Source: Adiantum capillus-veneris
Taxonomy: Eukaryota; Streptophyta; Polypodiopsida; Polypodiales; Pteridaceae
DNA length: 64,000 nt
Reading direction: 5' to 3'
Assembly: GCA_014529385.2 (NCBI GenBank)
Contig: CM043958.1
Location: 140,906,234-140,970,233 of the forward strand
Part shown: positions 10,433-20,400 of the stretch, in pieces
Layout of the letters: every line of letters starts with the position of its first letter
How positions within the stretch are numbered: position 1 is the first letter of the stretch
Translations under genes and position numbers: made by a program
The notes under the pieces: model-generated
Told to the model about the DNA's origin: nothing
Database searches by the model: none
Seen by the model: the letters and a program-made list of their open reading frames with translations, nothing else

Positions 10433-11029
10433 TGTCACAAAGTGATGACGTGGCTACCTACAACAGAAACCCTAAAAATCCTGCAAACCCTAATTTCTGC
10501 CAGAAACCCTAATTTTGCAGAAACCCTAACCCTAACTGCTGGCTGAAACCCTAAGTGGCTGAAAAACCCTAAAAGCTGGCGCAAGTGCCATGTGGCAGCA
10601 GTTTCTGGAAATTGCGGAGGTTGCGAAAAAAGCAGCCAGCGACGCTACAAATGCTTTTTTTTGGCTACGCATTGAGAGAAAGAGAGAATTTGCTTTATTT
10701 ACGTGGAGAGAAATTGCTTTTGATTTTAAGCTTTTGGGGCTCTGCTTTTGGGCATCCCTTGTAACCTTTTTATTAGTGGTTTAGGGCTCACTTCTCAGAG
10801 CATCTGGACGCAGAGTCTGAGAGTGAAACCCTAGCCGCTCTTTGTACTTTGACATTGATTTAATACATAAAGAAATACCGAAAGGGGCGCCAGTCTTTGG
10901 GGCCAATATCTCTAGGCACGGAACTCCGCCGGGCCAGTGCAAATCTATTGTGATCTGTGAATTGTTTTGAAGTGGTTATTTGGTGGTGTCGCGATTGATT
11001 CTTGACTTGGAGTGTCCAAGTCTGTTATA
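10433..11029 (+). repeat. GY1 5' LTR
   Basis: Starts TGTCACAAAGTGATGACGTG. Carries about seven AAACCCTA (telo-box) words in two clusters, a TGACGTGG bZIP-type word near the start, and the shared LTR core AAATACCGAAAGGGGCGCC at about 10872. The end is GTTATA where the 3' copy has GTTACA, so a CA-to-TA transition has altered the terminal dinucleotide. Confidence 0.95.
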
Positions 11030-11030
11030 G

Positions 11031-11045
11031 TGGTATCAGAGTACG
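11031..11045 (+). promoter_or_regulatory. GY1 primer binding site
   Basis: TGGTATCAGAGTACG one base after the LTR matches the plant initiator-Met tRNA primer binding site (TGGTATCAGAGC...), with late mismatches. Confidence 0.88.
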
Positions 11046-11099
11046 ACCGATTTCTCTTCTACGGGAAATCCGATCCCCAATTTTTTTTCCGCGGCACCT

Positions 11100-12363
11100 A
11101 TGGCTTCACGCAAGGATCAGTCGACTCCCTCTGCATTTGGAGATGCGGGCAGGGATCACAACGAAGATTCCGACAGAGAGTATGGCCTGCCTCGGCCTAC
11201 TCAGGCGGAGCAAAGAGAGATGAAGCGTAGTCAATTGATCGGTGATGCAACAAAGATGATGCTTAGTTTTGCGAAGGATCCGAAATTGGCAAAATATATG
11301 AGTGAGACTTCTTTTCAGGAAGTGCATGCGCAGTGGCAGAAAACCTCTACACTACCCCTGAAACCCGCTCTCAAGAAACCTTCTGATCAAAAACAGTATT
11401 TAGAGAAGGAATTACAAGAGGTGGTGGATGCACGGATTGCTCAGCTTTTTGACGCGCAAAAGAAAGCCAAAAAGCATGGCAAAAAGCGGAAGAGATATTT
11501 GGGTCGTCAGTGGACTTTTGACAAGGGAAAGAAACTGAAGAAGTGTGTTCGAGAAGGAGTACCCAGTTCTTCTTCTTCTTCTTATTCTGACAGTTCTTCT
11601 AGCTCTTCATATTCGAGCGAAGAAGACAGAAAAGGTAAAAAGCGAAGCAAGAAACAAAGCTTCGGAAAGGGCAAGAAAAAGGCAAAGAAGGCTAAATCTC
11701 GCCCAGAGACTGACAGTTCTGCTGAGGACTCGTCTACAGACAACTCAGATTCCGATGACGGAAACTTTTATGCGAACAAGAAGATTTTTACAAAGCCAAC
11801 CAGTATGACTTTCTCGAAGATAAAAGCAAGAAAGTTCGAAAGTTTAAGGAAGGTGGCCACTTGATCAAGTTTGATACTTTTTCAGGATACTCAAATGCTT
11901 CGAAGGCTTTGTCTTTTATACAGCAGTTTGACATCGCTTTTGCGAGAGGACGCTATTCAGAGCACTCCAAGATTCGGAGAGCTGCCTCTTACTTTAAGGG
12001 GAATGCTCGTACTTGGTGGTCCATGCTTCTTTTAAACAAGACTGCGCCAGTAAAATGGTTGAAATTTAAGAAGCTTTTTATTTCTTCTTGGTTGACGCAA
12101 GAATATGAACAAGATATACGAGCTGCTTGGAACATCTTCGGATGACCAAGAAAGATACAATCAATGCTTACTGTGAAAGATTCTGGAGCTCTTTTCTACC
12201 CGCCTCTTCATTCAAGAAGATCTCGTTCAGAGAACAGATTGAGCGGTTCACCTTGGGTCTACCTACAGAGATCCGAGATCACTGCTTGGGGCAGAAGTCA
12301 GCTTCTATTCAGGAGTTGATGAGTCATGTGAAGCGGGGCTTTGCCATTCGCTCTGCAGCCTGA
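11100..12363 (+). pseudogene. GY1 gag (frameshifted)
   Basis: Structural polyprotein of the retrotransposon. The first ATG, 55 bases after the primer binding site, opens a 254-codon frame with Lys-rich blocks, a serine/acidic low-complexity stretch (residues about 160-215) and no known enzyme motif. Near 11825 the frame shifts: the capsid-like core (FDTFSGYSNASKALSFIQQF ... ARTWW ... W..FK..F) continues in a second frame to about 12140. A third frame holds NAYCERFWSSF ... F.EQIERFTLGLP, the conserved end of retrotransposon gag domains. The CCHC knuckle expected next is absent because the sequence passes directly into RT. A programmed frameshift is possible in principle, but two shifts argue for decay. 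Confidence 0.85.
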
Positions 12364-12379
12364 CCTACCCCACAAATGA

Positions 12380-15024
12380 GGCCATGACACAATGAGAAGA
12401 CCTCTTGGAAAAGGGTCTTGTCCAGCCTAGTACTTCACCGTATTGCTCTCCAGTGTTGTTGGTTTTGAAGAAAGACGGATCTTAGAGGGTGTGCATCGAT
12501 TATAGAGCTCTCAACAAAATCACCATCAAGAACAGATTTCCGATTCCTAGGATCGATGATATACTCAATAGGTTACAGGGATCCTCGTGCTTTAGTAGGA
12601 TTGACTTGAAGAGTGGATATCATCAGATCCGAATCGCACCGGGAGACGTCTACAAGACAGCCTTTCGGACTACTTTTGGGTTATTTGAGTTTTTGGTGAT
12701 GCCTTTTGGCTTAATCAATGCTCCTGCGACATTTAACCGGATGATGGATAGGATGTTTCGAGAGTACAGGCTATTTGTTGGCACTTTCTTTGACGACATC
12801 ATTGTTTTCTCCAAGAATGAGGCAGAACACAGAGATCATCTGCTTCAGGTCTTTCAGGCATTATGAGATCACAAGTTAGTGATTAATGCAAAGAAAAGTG
12901 AATTTGTCCTACTAGAGATACACTTTTTGGGAGACATTGTCTCAGCAGTTGGAGTGCAAATGGACCCGGCCAAGATAGAGACTATACGTGATTGGCCCGA
13001 TTTGAAGAATGTCCATGAAGTGAGAAGCTTCTTGGGACTGTGTTCGTACTACAGGTGGTTCATACGAAAGTTTGCAGAGGTTGCTTCCCCTTTGCATATC
13101 TTGACACAGAAAGGAGTCCCTTTCTCGTGGGGATCCATAGAGGTGACTGCCTTTCAGACATTGAAAGAGAAATTGACTACGGGACCGGTTTTGACTTTGC
13201 CAGACTTGCAGAAGTCATTTGAAGTATATTGTGATGCTTGTGGTCGTAGTCTGGGTGCGGTCTTGATGCAAGAAGGCCATGTCATTGCTTACGAGAGCCA
13301 ATTGTTTTCTAGGCCGGAGATGACAGCACAAATATATGAGAAAGAGCTTTTGGCGGTTATCCATGTTCTTACTCAGTGGCGGCATTACCTACTCGGAGCG
13401 GATTTTACTGTCTTTACAGACCATCAGAGTTTGCGCTACTTCTTGTCACAGAAGCAGCTTTCGGAAAAGCAGATGCGGTGGGCGAACATCTTGTCACAGT
13501 TTCACTTCCAGACTGTCCATGTGCAGGGATATAAGAATGTGGTGGCCGATGCTTTGTCTCGGAAGCCGTTGGTTCTGGCTATTTCCTCGATGCATCATAG
13601 GAGCTTCGAGGATATGGTCGATCAGTATGCCACAGATACAGATTTTGCAGATATTTTCACACGGATACGGGATGGGGAGACAGTAGCTGGATACTCCCTT
13701 CGGGAAGGCTACTTGATGAGAAAGACTATGTTGTGCGTTACACAGCCGTTGAGGGAAAAGGTTTTGTCCACCTTTTACGGGTCACCGTGGCATTGCTAGC
13801 ACCATGAACGGGGTAGAAAGATACTTCTTTTGGCAGAGACTCAAAAAGGATGTGGAAGAGTTTGTGCGCAGTTGCTTAGTATGCCAGAAGGTCAAGTTTG
13901 ATAGGCATAAGGCACAGGGATTGTTACACCCTTTACCCATACCCCCCCGCCCCTGGGAAAGTATTGCGATGGATTTCATTTTTGATCTCCCGAGAACACA
14001 GAGTGGTCACGATGGTATCTAGACTACTATTGACAGATAGGCTCATTTCATTCCAGTGAAGAAAACAGTCAAGCCGGATCACTTAGCAAGACTGTTTGTG
14101 GCCCAGATCTTCAGATTACATGGCATGCCTGAGACGATTGTCTCCGACAGAGACCCCAGATTCACGAGTTTGTTTTGAAAGGCAATTTGGGAGAACATTG
14201 GCACGCGGTTGCAGTTCTCGTCATCTTTCCACCCGCAGACTGATGGGCAATTTGAGATTGCAAATTCAGTGGTTCTAGATTTATTGAAATCTTATATCTC
14301 TGATCAGAAGACTCAATGGGAAAAGTACTTACCTTTGGTGGAATTTGCCCACAATAATACAATACACTCTTCGACGGGGAAGGCGCCATTTGAGATTGTT
14401 GAAGGTGCTGCGAAGGTTCCACCCTTCCTAAGCACGAAAGATAAGATCTTTGAAGCGGATGAATATACGCGAGATTTGGATACGGCTTTTGCCAAGGTTC
14501 GCGAGACTTTGCAGAAGTCTCAAGAACGACAGAAAAAGGCAGCGGATCGCCATCGTCGCGACATGAAATTGAAGGAGGATGATTGGGTGCTCTTACGTTT
14601 TGAGAAGGCACGCCTACGAAAGAAAAAGGGAAAGGAAAGGCTTTTTCCAAAGCTTAGTATGCGATACTATGGACCTTTCCAGATCACTGAAAAGATAAAT
14701 GATGTCTCCTTCCGATTGAAACTGCCAGATACTTGGAGGATTCACAATGCATTCCATGTGAGTCTCTTGAAACCTTTTAAGGGTGATGTGCCAGATGATG
14801 GGGAGGCTGATGAGCAACCCGAAGTGGAAGAAAACGAGGAGATCCTTGTTCTTGAACAGATTTTGGCACATAAAGATACGAAGACTAAAGGTAAAGTCCG
14901 AAGGTGGTTCTTGGTTAAGTTCAAGAACTATCCTGCATTGGATGCGAAGTGGATGGAGGAGGAGGACCTAGCAGATACTCCTCAGATTGTGAAACTTTAC
15001 CTCGATGCTTTTGGTTTAGCATAG
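12380..15024 (+). pseudogene. GY1 pol: reverse transcriptase, RNase H, integrase, chromodomain-like tail
   Basis: RT begins at LEKGLVQPSTSPYCSPVLL, with [37 protein letters not shown] and the catalytic FFDD near 12790. In-frame stops occur near 12484 and 12864. RNase H shows YCDACGRSLGAVL, YEKELLAV, TDHQSLRYF and ADALSRKP. Integrase shows the zinc-binding C..C pair (SCLVCQKVKFD), then AMDF, SDRDPRF and the final E of QTDGQFEIAN, with stops near 14020, 14040 and 14176. The C-terminal frame (14209-15024) ends in VKFKNYPALDAKWMEEEDL, a chromodomain-like motif that targets integration to certain chromatin in chromoviruses. No protease remains upstream. All catalytic residues are traceable, but the reading frame is broken. 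Confidence 0.93.
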
Positions 15025-15638
15025 TCTACTCCAAACGGAACCCAAAATTCAGCTTGGCTGGAGATCTGGTGCAGTGGGATGCACAAGAGGGGAGTCACTC
15101 CGCTCCTTTGTCAACAGATGCCTTGATTTAGATACTAGAGTCACCGATGTCTCTTTACTAGAGTCACTGATGTCTCTTTGAGCTTCAGGGATACTGAAAG
15201 CTGACAGTATTCTGCTGTAGGACTTTAATGAAATGGAATTCCTGATTATGATACTGATTTGTTCTTGACTTCTCTTAAGTGTAGGAAATGATAGACGAAA
15301 TGACTGCAGCATTTTGGTCTGATTGATCTCGAATGGACATGGTTGCAATAGGGGTTAGTCAATCGGACATCGATGAGGTCCCGATTGGACCTAGATGTGA
15401 TTGCTAGCTACATTGCCGATAAATCATGCCCTAAGATCCGAATGAATGTTGAATGTCATGTGATGTCTGGTGATGTCCTGTGATGTCGTGTGATGTGACT
15501 GTCGATTTGGTACATGCGCTAGATATGTGTTCCTAGTACGTAGGTACTAACAGTCAGTGTCTGCTATGACGGTTTATGGCTTTTGTCGGTTTTGTAGGCG
15601 TAATCGCGATCGATTACAATGCTTTTAAGAGGGGGGTA
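15025..15638 (+). other. GY1 3' untranslated internal region and polypurine tract
   Basis: About 0.6 kb of non-coding DNA with repeated TGATGTC words near 15460-15495. It ends in AAGAGGGGGGTA at about 15627-15638, the polypurine tract that primes plus-strand synthesis next to the 3' LTR. Confidence 0.8.
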
Positions 15639-16230
15639 TGTCACAAAGTGATGACGTGGCTACCGACCCGTAGAAACCCTAAAAATCCTGCAAACCCTAA
15701 TTTCTATCAGAAACCCTAATTTTACAAAAACCCTAACCCTAACTGCTGGCTGAAAAACCCTAAAAGCTGGCGCCAGTGCCACGTGGCAGCAATTTTCGGC
15801 GGAGGTTGGGAAAAAAGCAGTTAGCGACGCTACAAATGCTTTTTTTTGGCTACGCTTTGAGAGAGAGAGAGAATTTGATTTATTTACTTGCTCTCTTTAG
15901 ACAGAGAGAGAGAAACTGCTTTTGATTTTAAGCTTTTGGGGCTCTGCTTTTGGGCATCCCTTGTAAGATTTTTATTAGTGGTTTAGAGCTCACTTCTTAG
16001 AGCATTTGGACGCAGAGTCTGAGAGTGAAACCCTTACCGCTCTTTGTACTTTGACATTGATTTAATACATAAAGAAATACCGAAAGGGGCGCCAGTCTTT
16101 GGGGCCAATATCTCTAGGCACGGAACTCCGCTGGGCCAGTGCAAATCTATTGTGATCTGTGAATTGTTTGAAGTGGTTATTTGGTGCTGTCGCGATTGAT
16201 TCTTGACTTGGAGTGTCCAAGTCTGTTACA
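15639..16230 (+). repeat. GY1 3' LTR
   Basis: About 592 bp, aligned with the 5' LTR throughout, with substitutions and small indels. One copy adds a TTACTTGCTCTCTTTAGACA segment near 15884. Ends in canonical GTTACA before TTCTC. Confidence 0.95.
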
Positions 16231-16432
16231 TTCTCCAACACAACCTACAAGTTACATTGTACAAGCTCTAGCCCTAAGCCTCTCAATGCTCTCATCATCC
16301 ATGTGCTTCCATTGAAGCTCTCAAGTGACAAGGCTCAAGCTCTCGAGTCTCCATCTTCTCTCCCTTGGGTCTCTCCCCCTCAAGCTCCCTTGGGTCTCTC
16401 CTTCTCCCACCCCCACTCCATCCTTCCAAGTG

Positions 16433-16475
<43 letters not shown>

Positions 16476-16528
16476 ATCTATTGATACATCATACATCATA
16501 CTAGTAGCTACTAGCTACATACTACATA
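16231..16528 (+). other. hAT transposase 5' leader with (CT)n microsatellite
   Basis: The first five bases are the right copy of the GY1 target-site duplication. The CT-rich leader that follows carries a CT run at 16435-16474. Long CT tracts are common in plant 5' leaders. Confidence 0.65.
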
Positions 16529-19450
16529 ATGCCGCCTCCTCTTCATGAAGCCTTTAAGAAGCATTGCCGATATTTTGAGCGGGTGGGGGGGCAAGCAAAA
16601 CGCTTGCAAGTGGTGGTGCAAATATTGCCCAAAAGGTATGACCTCTTCCGTCACCCGTCTCATCATCCACTTGACAAAGATGGGAGGACAAGCGGGCCCA
16701 TGTCCTAATATCCCCGAAGATATCCTTGCGGAATGCAAGAGAAAGTATCTTCCATTGAAGACACGCAAGGGTAGAGTCACCTCGGATGAGTTCGTGTCGC
16801 CGGATGTTGATAGCTCCGATTCGGAGGAAGAGGCCTCTCCAGCTATGTCCATGGCTACCGGTGCCACCGCGGCCTCATGTGATGGTGGTGCCATCTCCAA
16901 GAAGTCCAAGAAGTCCAAGAAGTCCAAGGGGTCTTCAAGTGATGTTGGCCGCCCTCCGAAGATGGCAAAGCAAGCTTCTCTTGCTCAATCGGTGGGTGGA
17001 TGCTCCGGCGTCTTTTCTCAAGGAGAGACAAAGAATCGCGGAAATAGAGATTGCCCGCACGGTGATTGAATGCAATCTCTGCTTCAACATTCTTCGGTTG
17101 GAGCGATTGAAGAGGATGATCATAGCAATTGCGGCGGTTGGTCCATGCGAAGGGTGGACGGGTGTGTCATACCACGACATGAGAACAAAGAAGCTTGATG
17201 AAGAGAGGGCAAGGATTGACAAGTCACTTGAGCCCGTACGTGCGGGTTGGGCAAAGTATGGATGCTCTTTTCTCTCCGACGGATGGTGCGACTGCAAGCA
17301 AAGGGGCATCATCAACATTCTTGTTTCTTGTCCTCTTGGCACGTACTTCTTGCGGGCGGTGGATGCGGGTTCGAGAGGGAAGAAAGTGACCGGGGCATTC
17401 ATTTGGAAACACACCCGTCAAGCCATTCTTGAGGTAAAACCGTAAATGGAGCCTTTATGTCTTGAGCAATTGCCAATGAGTCCTATGTTTTAACTTTTAA
17501 GTTTTAACTCTTTTTGTCACAAATGCTTGTTATGTAGGTTGGTGCGGAGCATGTCGTGCAAGTGATTACCGACAATGCTTCAAATTGCAAGGCAATGAGT
17601 AAGAGGCTAGAGAAGGAATTTCCATCCATAGTATGAACTCCATGTGCCTCTCATTGCCTTGACCTTCTCTTTGAAGACATAGGGGAGCTAGGTTGGGTGA
17701 AAGATATCCTCAACCAAGCACTCTCCATCATCAATTTCATCAATGGCAAAGTGAGGGTGCTTGCAATTTACCGCACCTACTCCGACCTTGAGTTGAAGAA
17801 GCCATCGGCCACTCGCGTTGCCGCTATGTGGCTACTTCTAGATCGGCTCTATGATGTGCAAAACAAAATACAAAAGACCATGGCCTCCGATGAGTTTAAG
17901 GAATGGATGAATGGAGAGTCCGCCGCTTCACAACAAGATGCAAAAGCCATCCAACGGCTTTGCTTGGGGGAGGAGTTTTGGCAAGAAATTAAAGGTCTTG
18001 TCATTGCGATCTTGCCTATGTACAAGGCTCTCTGCATGACCGACATGGAGCGGGCAACTATTGGGCTTCTATGGCACTTCATGGAGGAAGCTTACAAGGA
18101 GATTGAGAAGTCTACAATCCTAGATGGGGCTCCCGATGGAACACGGTATAACTACATATTTATTATTACATACTACATACTCTATATATCTAGATTCTAC
18201 ATGCTTGTTTCTCTACGTAGTACATTTTTTCTCTCTTCTTGTACTGATTACCTCGAGGACTCTCCCAAGAGAGACGACATTCTCCTCCTAATCAAAAAGC
18301 GGTGGGATTGGATGAAGAGACCTATCCATTACTTTGCGGCTCTCTTGCATCGGGCTTACAAGAAGCCGGAACTCTGTGCAAATCAAGAGCTTATTGAGGA
18401 GCGCAACAATTATCTCTTTAAGGTGCTAAAAGAAGAGTACATTGGAGCATTTCTCCAAGAGGTAATCAACTATAGCGACCAACGAGGCACCGCATTTACT
18501 TCCAACTTGTGTTGGAAGCGGCAATCCTTGGTGAAGCCTCTATTTTGGTGGGAGAGCTTTGGCTATCAATTGCCCACTCTCAAAAGACTTGCTTTGAGGG
18601 TTCTTGGCCAAGTAAGCGGCAAGCCTTAAACTTTCACATTTTGTGCTTAATGTCTTTAACTATAGTCTCTTATAGCTTATGCATCTCTTGATGTGTTTTA
18701 GGATTGCTCATCGGGAGCATGTGAGCGGAATTGGTCCGCATACTCCCTCATCCACACCAAATCCGAAACAAGATCTCAACGAAGCAATTAGAGCGACTTA
18801 TCTATTGTCGCTCCAATTTACGCATGTTGCGCTCTATGCATGAGATGCTTGTGGCTCAACAGGTATAAATTATAAATTATAATCATGACTCACTCCATTT
18901 TCTATACTCTAGTCTTTAATTAATTTGAATATACTAATTATGTTTTCATTGTCCAATGTTGTAAATGTCAAATAGGTCAATGTGAATGAGCTCACACTTA
19001 CGATTGACACTCTAAAGAGTGTCAACAAAGAGCAAGACCTTGAGGAGAAAATGATATTTCGTGAGCTCTACTTGGAGCTTGAGGAGATTGATCGCCAGGT
19101 TCCTCGCACACGATCACGCAAGAAGGTCGTCATCCATGGAGTTACATCGGCTACAAGAGGCAGAGGTGCCAGCCTCCAGGGCTACAAGAGGTAGAGGCAG
19201 AGCATCAACAACACCCACGGAGGCTCTTAGGACCTATGTGCGGCGAGGCTCCGGAAGCGGCTATTGTGTGGCGGCTATCACTATGGAGGATAGAGAGCCT
19301 AGAGAGCGAGAGTATGATGATGAAGGCAACCTCATTGGTGATGGACATTATGAGCCGTCATCCTTCAACTCTTGTGAGGAAGAGGATGATGTTGATGAGC
19401 AAGGCTCAGAAGAGAAAGATGAGGAAGATGATGAGAGCACTAGTGACTAG
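16529..19450 (+). pseudogene. hAT transposase (BED finger / DUF659 type), broken
   Basis: Catalyses cut-and-paste transposition in intact relatives. Domain order: BED-type zinc finger (WKWCKYCPK-type pair at about 16600-16640, H..H near 16680), a Lys/Ser repeat (SKKSKKSKKSK, probable nuclear localisation), then after a frameshift near 17000 a DUF659-type region (GWTGVSYHDMR ... GCSFLSDGWCD ... FLRAVDAGSR). An intron of about 100 bases starts at GTAAAACC (about 17433) and ends TTATGTAG (17536). The next exon has VVQVITDNASNCKA and, after a Trp-to-TGA stop near 17634, TPCASHCLDL. A second probable intron spans about 18147-18255. The C-terminal dimerisation motif is split by a third intron (about 18611-18703), followed by SSGACERNWSAYSLIHTK and another frameshift. 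A late frame adds an acidic C-terminus (to 19450). Clearly inactive. Confidence 0.9.
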
Positions 19451-19841
19451 TGACTAGAAGCTCTTAGACTAGTTACTTTAGACTTTACTATTTAGTCTCT
19501 CTATTATGGTGTGCCACTTTTTGAGTACTTTGTAGCCCTTGCCACTTGGTCCTTCCACTTTTTTGTATCATCTTGAGTCTTGACTCTCTACTTATCAAAT
19601 TTCAATGATCATTTTGGTTGTAATGCTCATTCTCTTTACATTGTAGTATTGTAACTTGTAATCTAGATTCTATACAAATGTCAAGTTTCTCTAAGGCCTA
19701 AGCCTTAGACTTGAGAATTATTTGTTTTTTTTAATTTGAACGTATATAACGCCATCGTACATCATAAATTTTTTTAGTTCGTTTAGTACCGCACATCATC
19801 GTACGCGTACAAAACGTACGGGACCATACGAGACCACTATG
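19451..19841 (+). other. hAT 3' region and right terminal inverted repeat
   Basis: AT-rich 3' untranslated sequence, then subterminal CGTACATC / CGTACGCGTAC words, then the right end ...ACGGGACCATACGAGACCACTATG. Confidence 0.75.
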
Positions 19842-19849
19842 GAAACATG
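19842..19849. repeat. 8-bp target-site duplication GAAACATG (right copy) of hAT
   Basis: Exact match to 10112-10119. Confidence 0.9.
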
Positions 19850-19860
19850 CAAAAGCGATT

Positions 19861-20100
19861 GACAAAACGGACAATCTAGAAACAATGTGAATTCCTTGAA
19901 TGCAAACATTTTTTATTTTTGAGAGAGATCCACATACATTCGTGCTCATCCGTGAGTGAATCATGTGTATCGTACAATACGGCATGCCTATGGAAAGGGA
20001 AGACATAAAGACGGTGACGAAAATACAAGAAACCGTCACGAATGAAAAACTCGAACAATGCGTGCTGACTAATCATGCGAACACACAATACTTCCTAAGT
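19861..20100 (-). pseudogene. GY3 integrase zinc-binding domain relic
   Basis: Minus strand reads FEFFIRDGFLYFRHRLYVF followed by VLYDTHDSLTDEH. This resembles the start of Ty3/gypsy integrase ('..DGFLYKGNRLCVP...LR..LL.E.HDS..AGH'), with the first histidine of the HHCC domain visible. The frame then decays and the hAT insertion follows at 19842. RT and RNase H, which should precede it, are absent. Confidence 0.6.
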
Positions 20101-20400
20101 GGGTTCTTTGGACCTCGACTCGAGAGCCAAGATCGGTTCTACGTGATTGATCGTATTTGCAATGAGTCTAGCTTCACAAAAAAAATCATTATCTAAACCA
20201 TCATCCTTGTGAACAATTACATCTCTATCATGCAAAACATGTGTGTCGTGCTTTGGAGAAGAAAAGACTGAGAGAGTCTCCTTCTCCTGTTTCTTTTCAA
20301 GCTTCGCCTGCACATTAGGAATGAGAGGTAAAGAATGAATAACCTCCTCACTACGAATGATAATGGGCGGAGTCACTTTTGGCATTTAGAGTGAGCGTAT
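20101..20400 (-). pseudogene. GY3 protease-to-integrase linker (RT deleted)
   Basis: A minus-strand open frame (20385-20095) is charged and has no RT motif. It joins the protease end directly to the integrase relic, so the RT/RNase H block has been lost. Confidence 0.5.

Larger units (their letters stand above)
10433..16230 (+). mobile_element. GY1: complete Ty3/gypsy LTR retrotransposon with degenerate coding region
   Basis: Two LTRs of about 595 bp (TGTCACAAAG...GTTACA/GTTATA), a Met-type primer binding site, gag, reverse transcriptase, RNase H, integrase with chromodomain-like tail, and a polypurine tract, all in gypsy order, flanked by TTCTC. It lies inside the hAT transposon. A deletion between gag and RT removes the zinc knuckle and protease, and stops and frameshifts break gag, RT and integrase, so it is non-autonomous. 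The LTRs differ at many sites and by short indels, so the insertion is not recent. Confidence 0.95.
10120..19841 (+). mobile_element. hAT DNA transposon, with nested gypsy element GY1
   Basis: The left end reads CAAGGTAGTTTTCGTACATC. The reverse complement of the right end reads CATAGTGGTCTCGTATGGTC. The first 16 positions agree at 11, and most differences are transitions. Both ends start with CA, both carry subterminal CGTACG-like words, and both are flanked by GAAACATG. Inside is a broken hAT transposase (BED finger, DUF659-type domain, C-terminal dimerisation region). Without GY1 and its duplicated target the element is about 3.9 kb, a normal length for an autonomous hAT. Decayed ends and coding region indicate it is no longer active. 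Confidence 0.92.
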
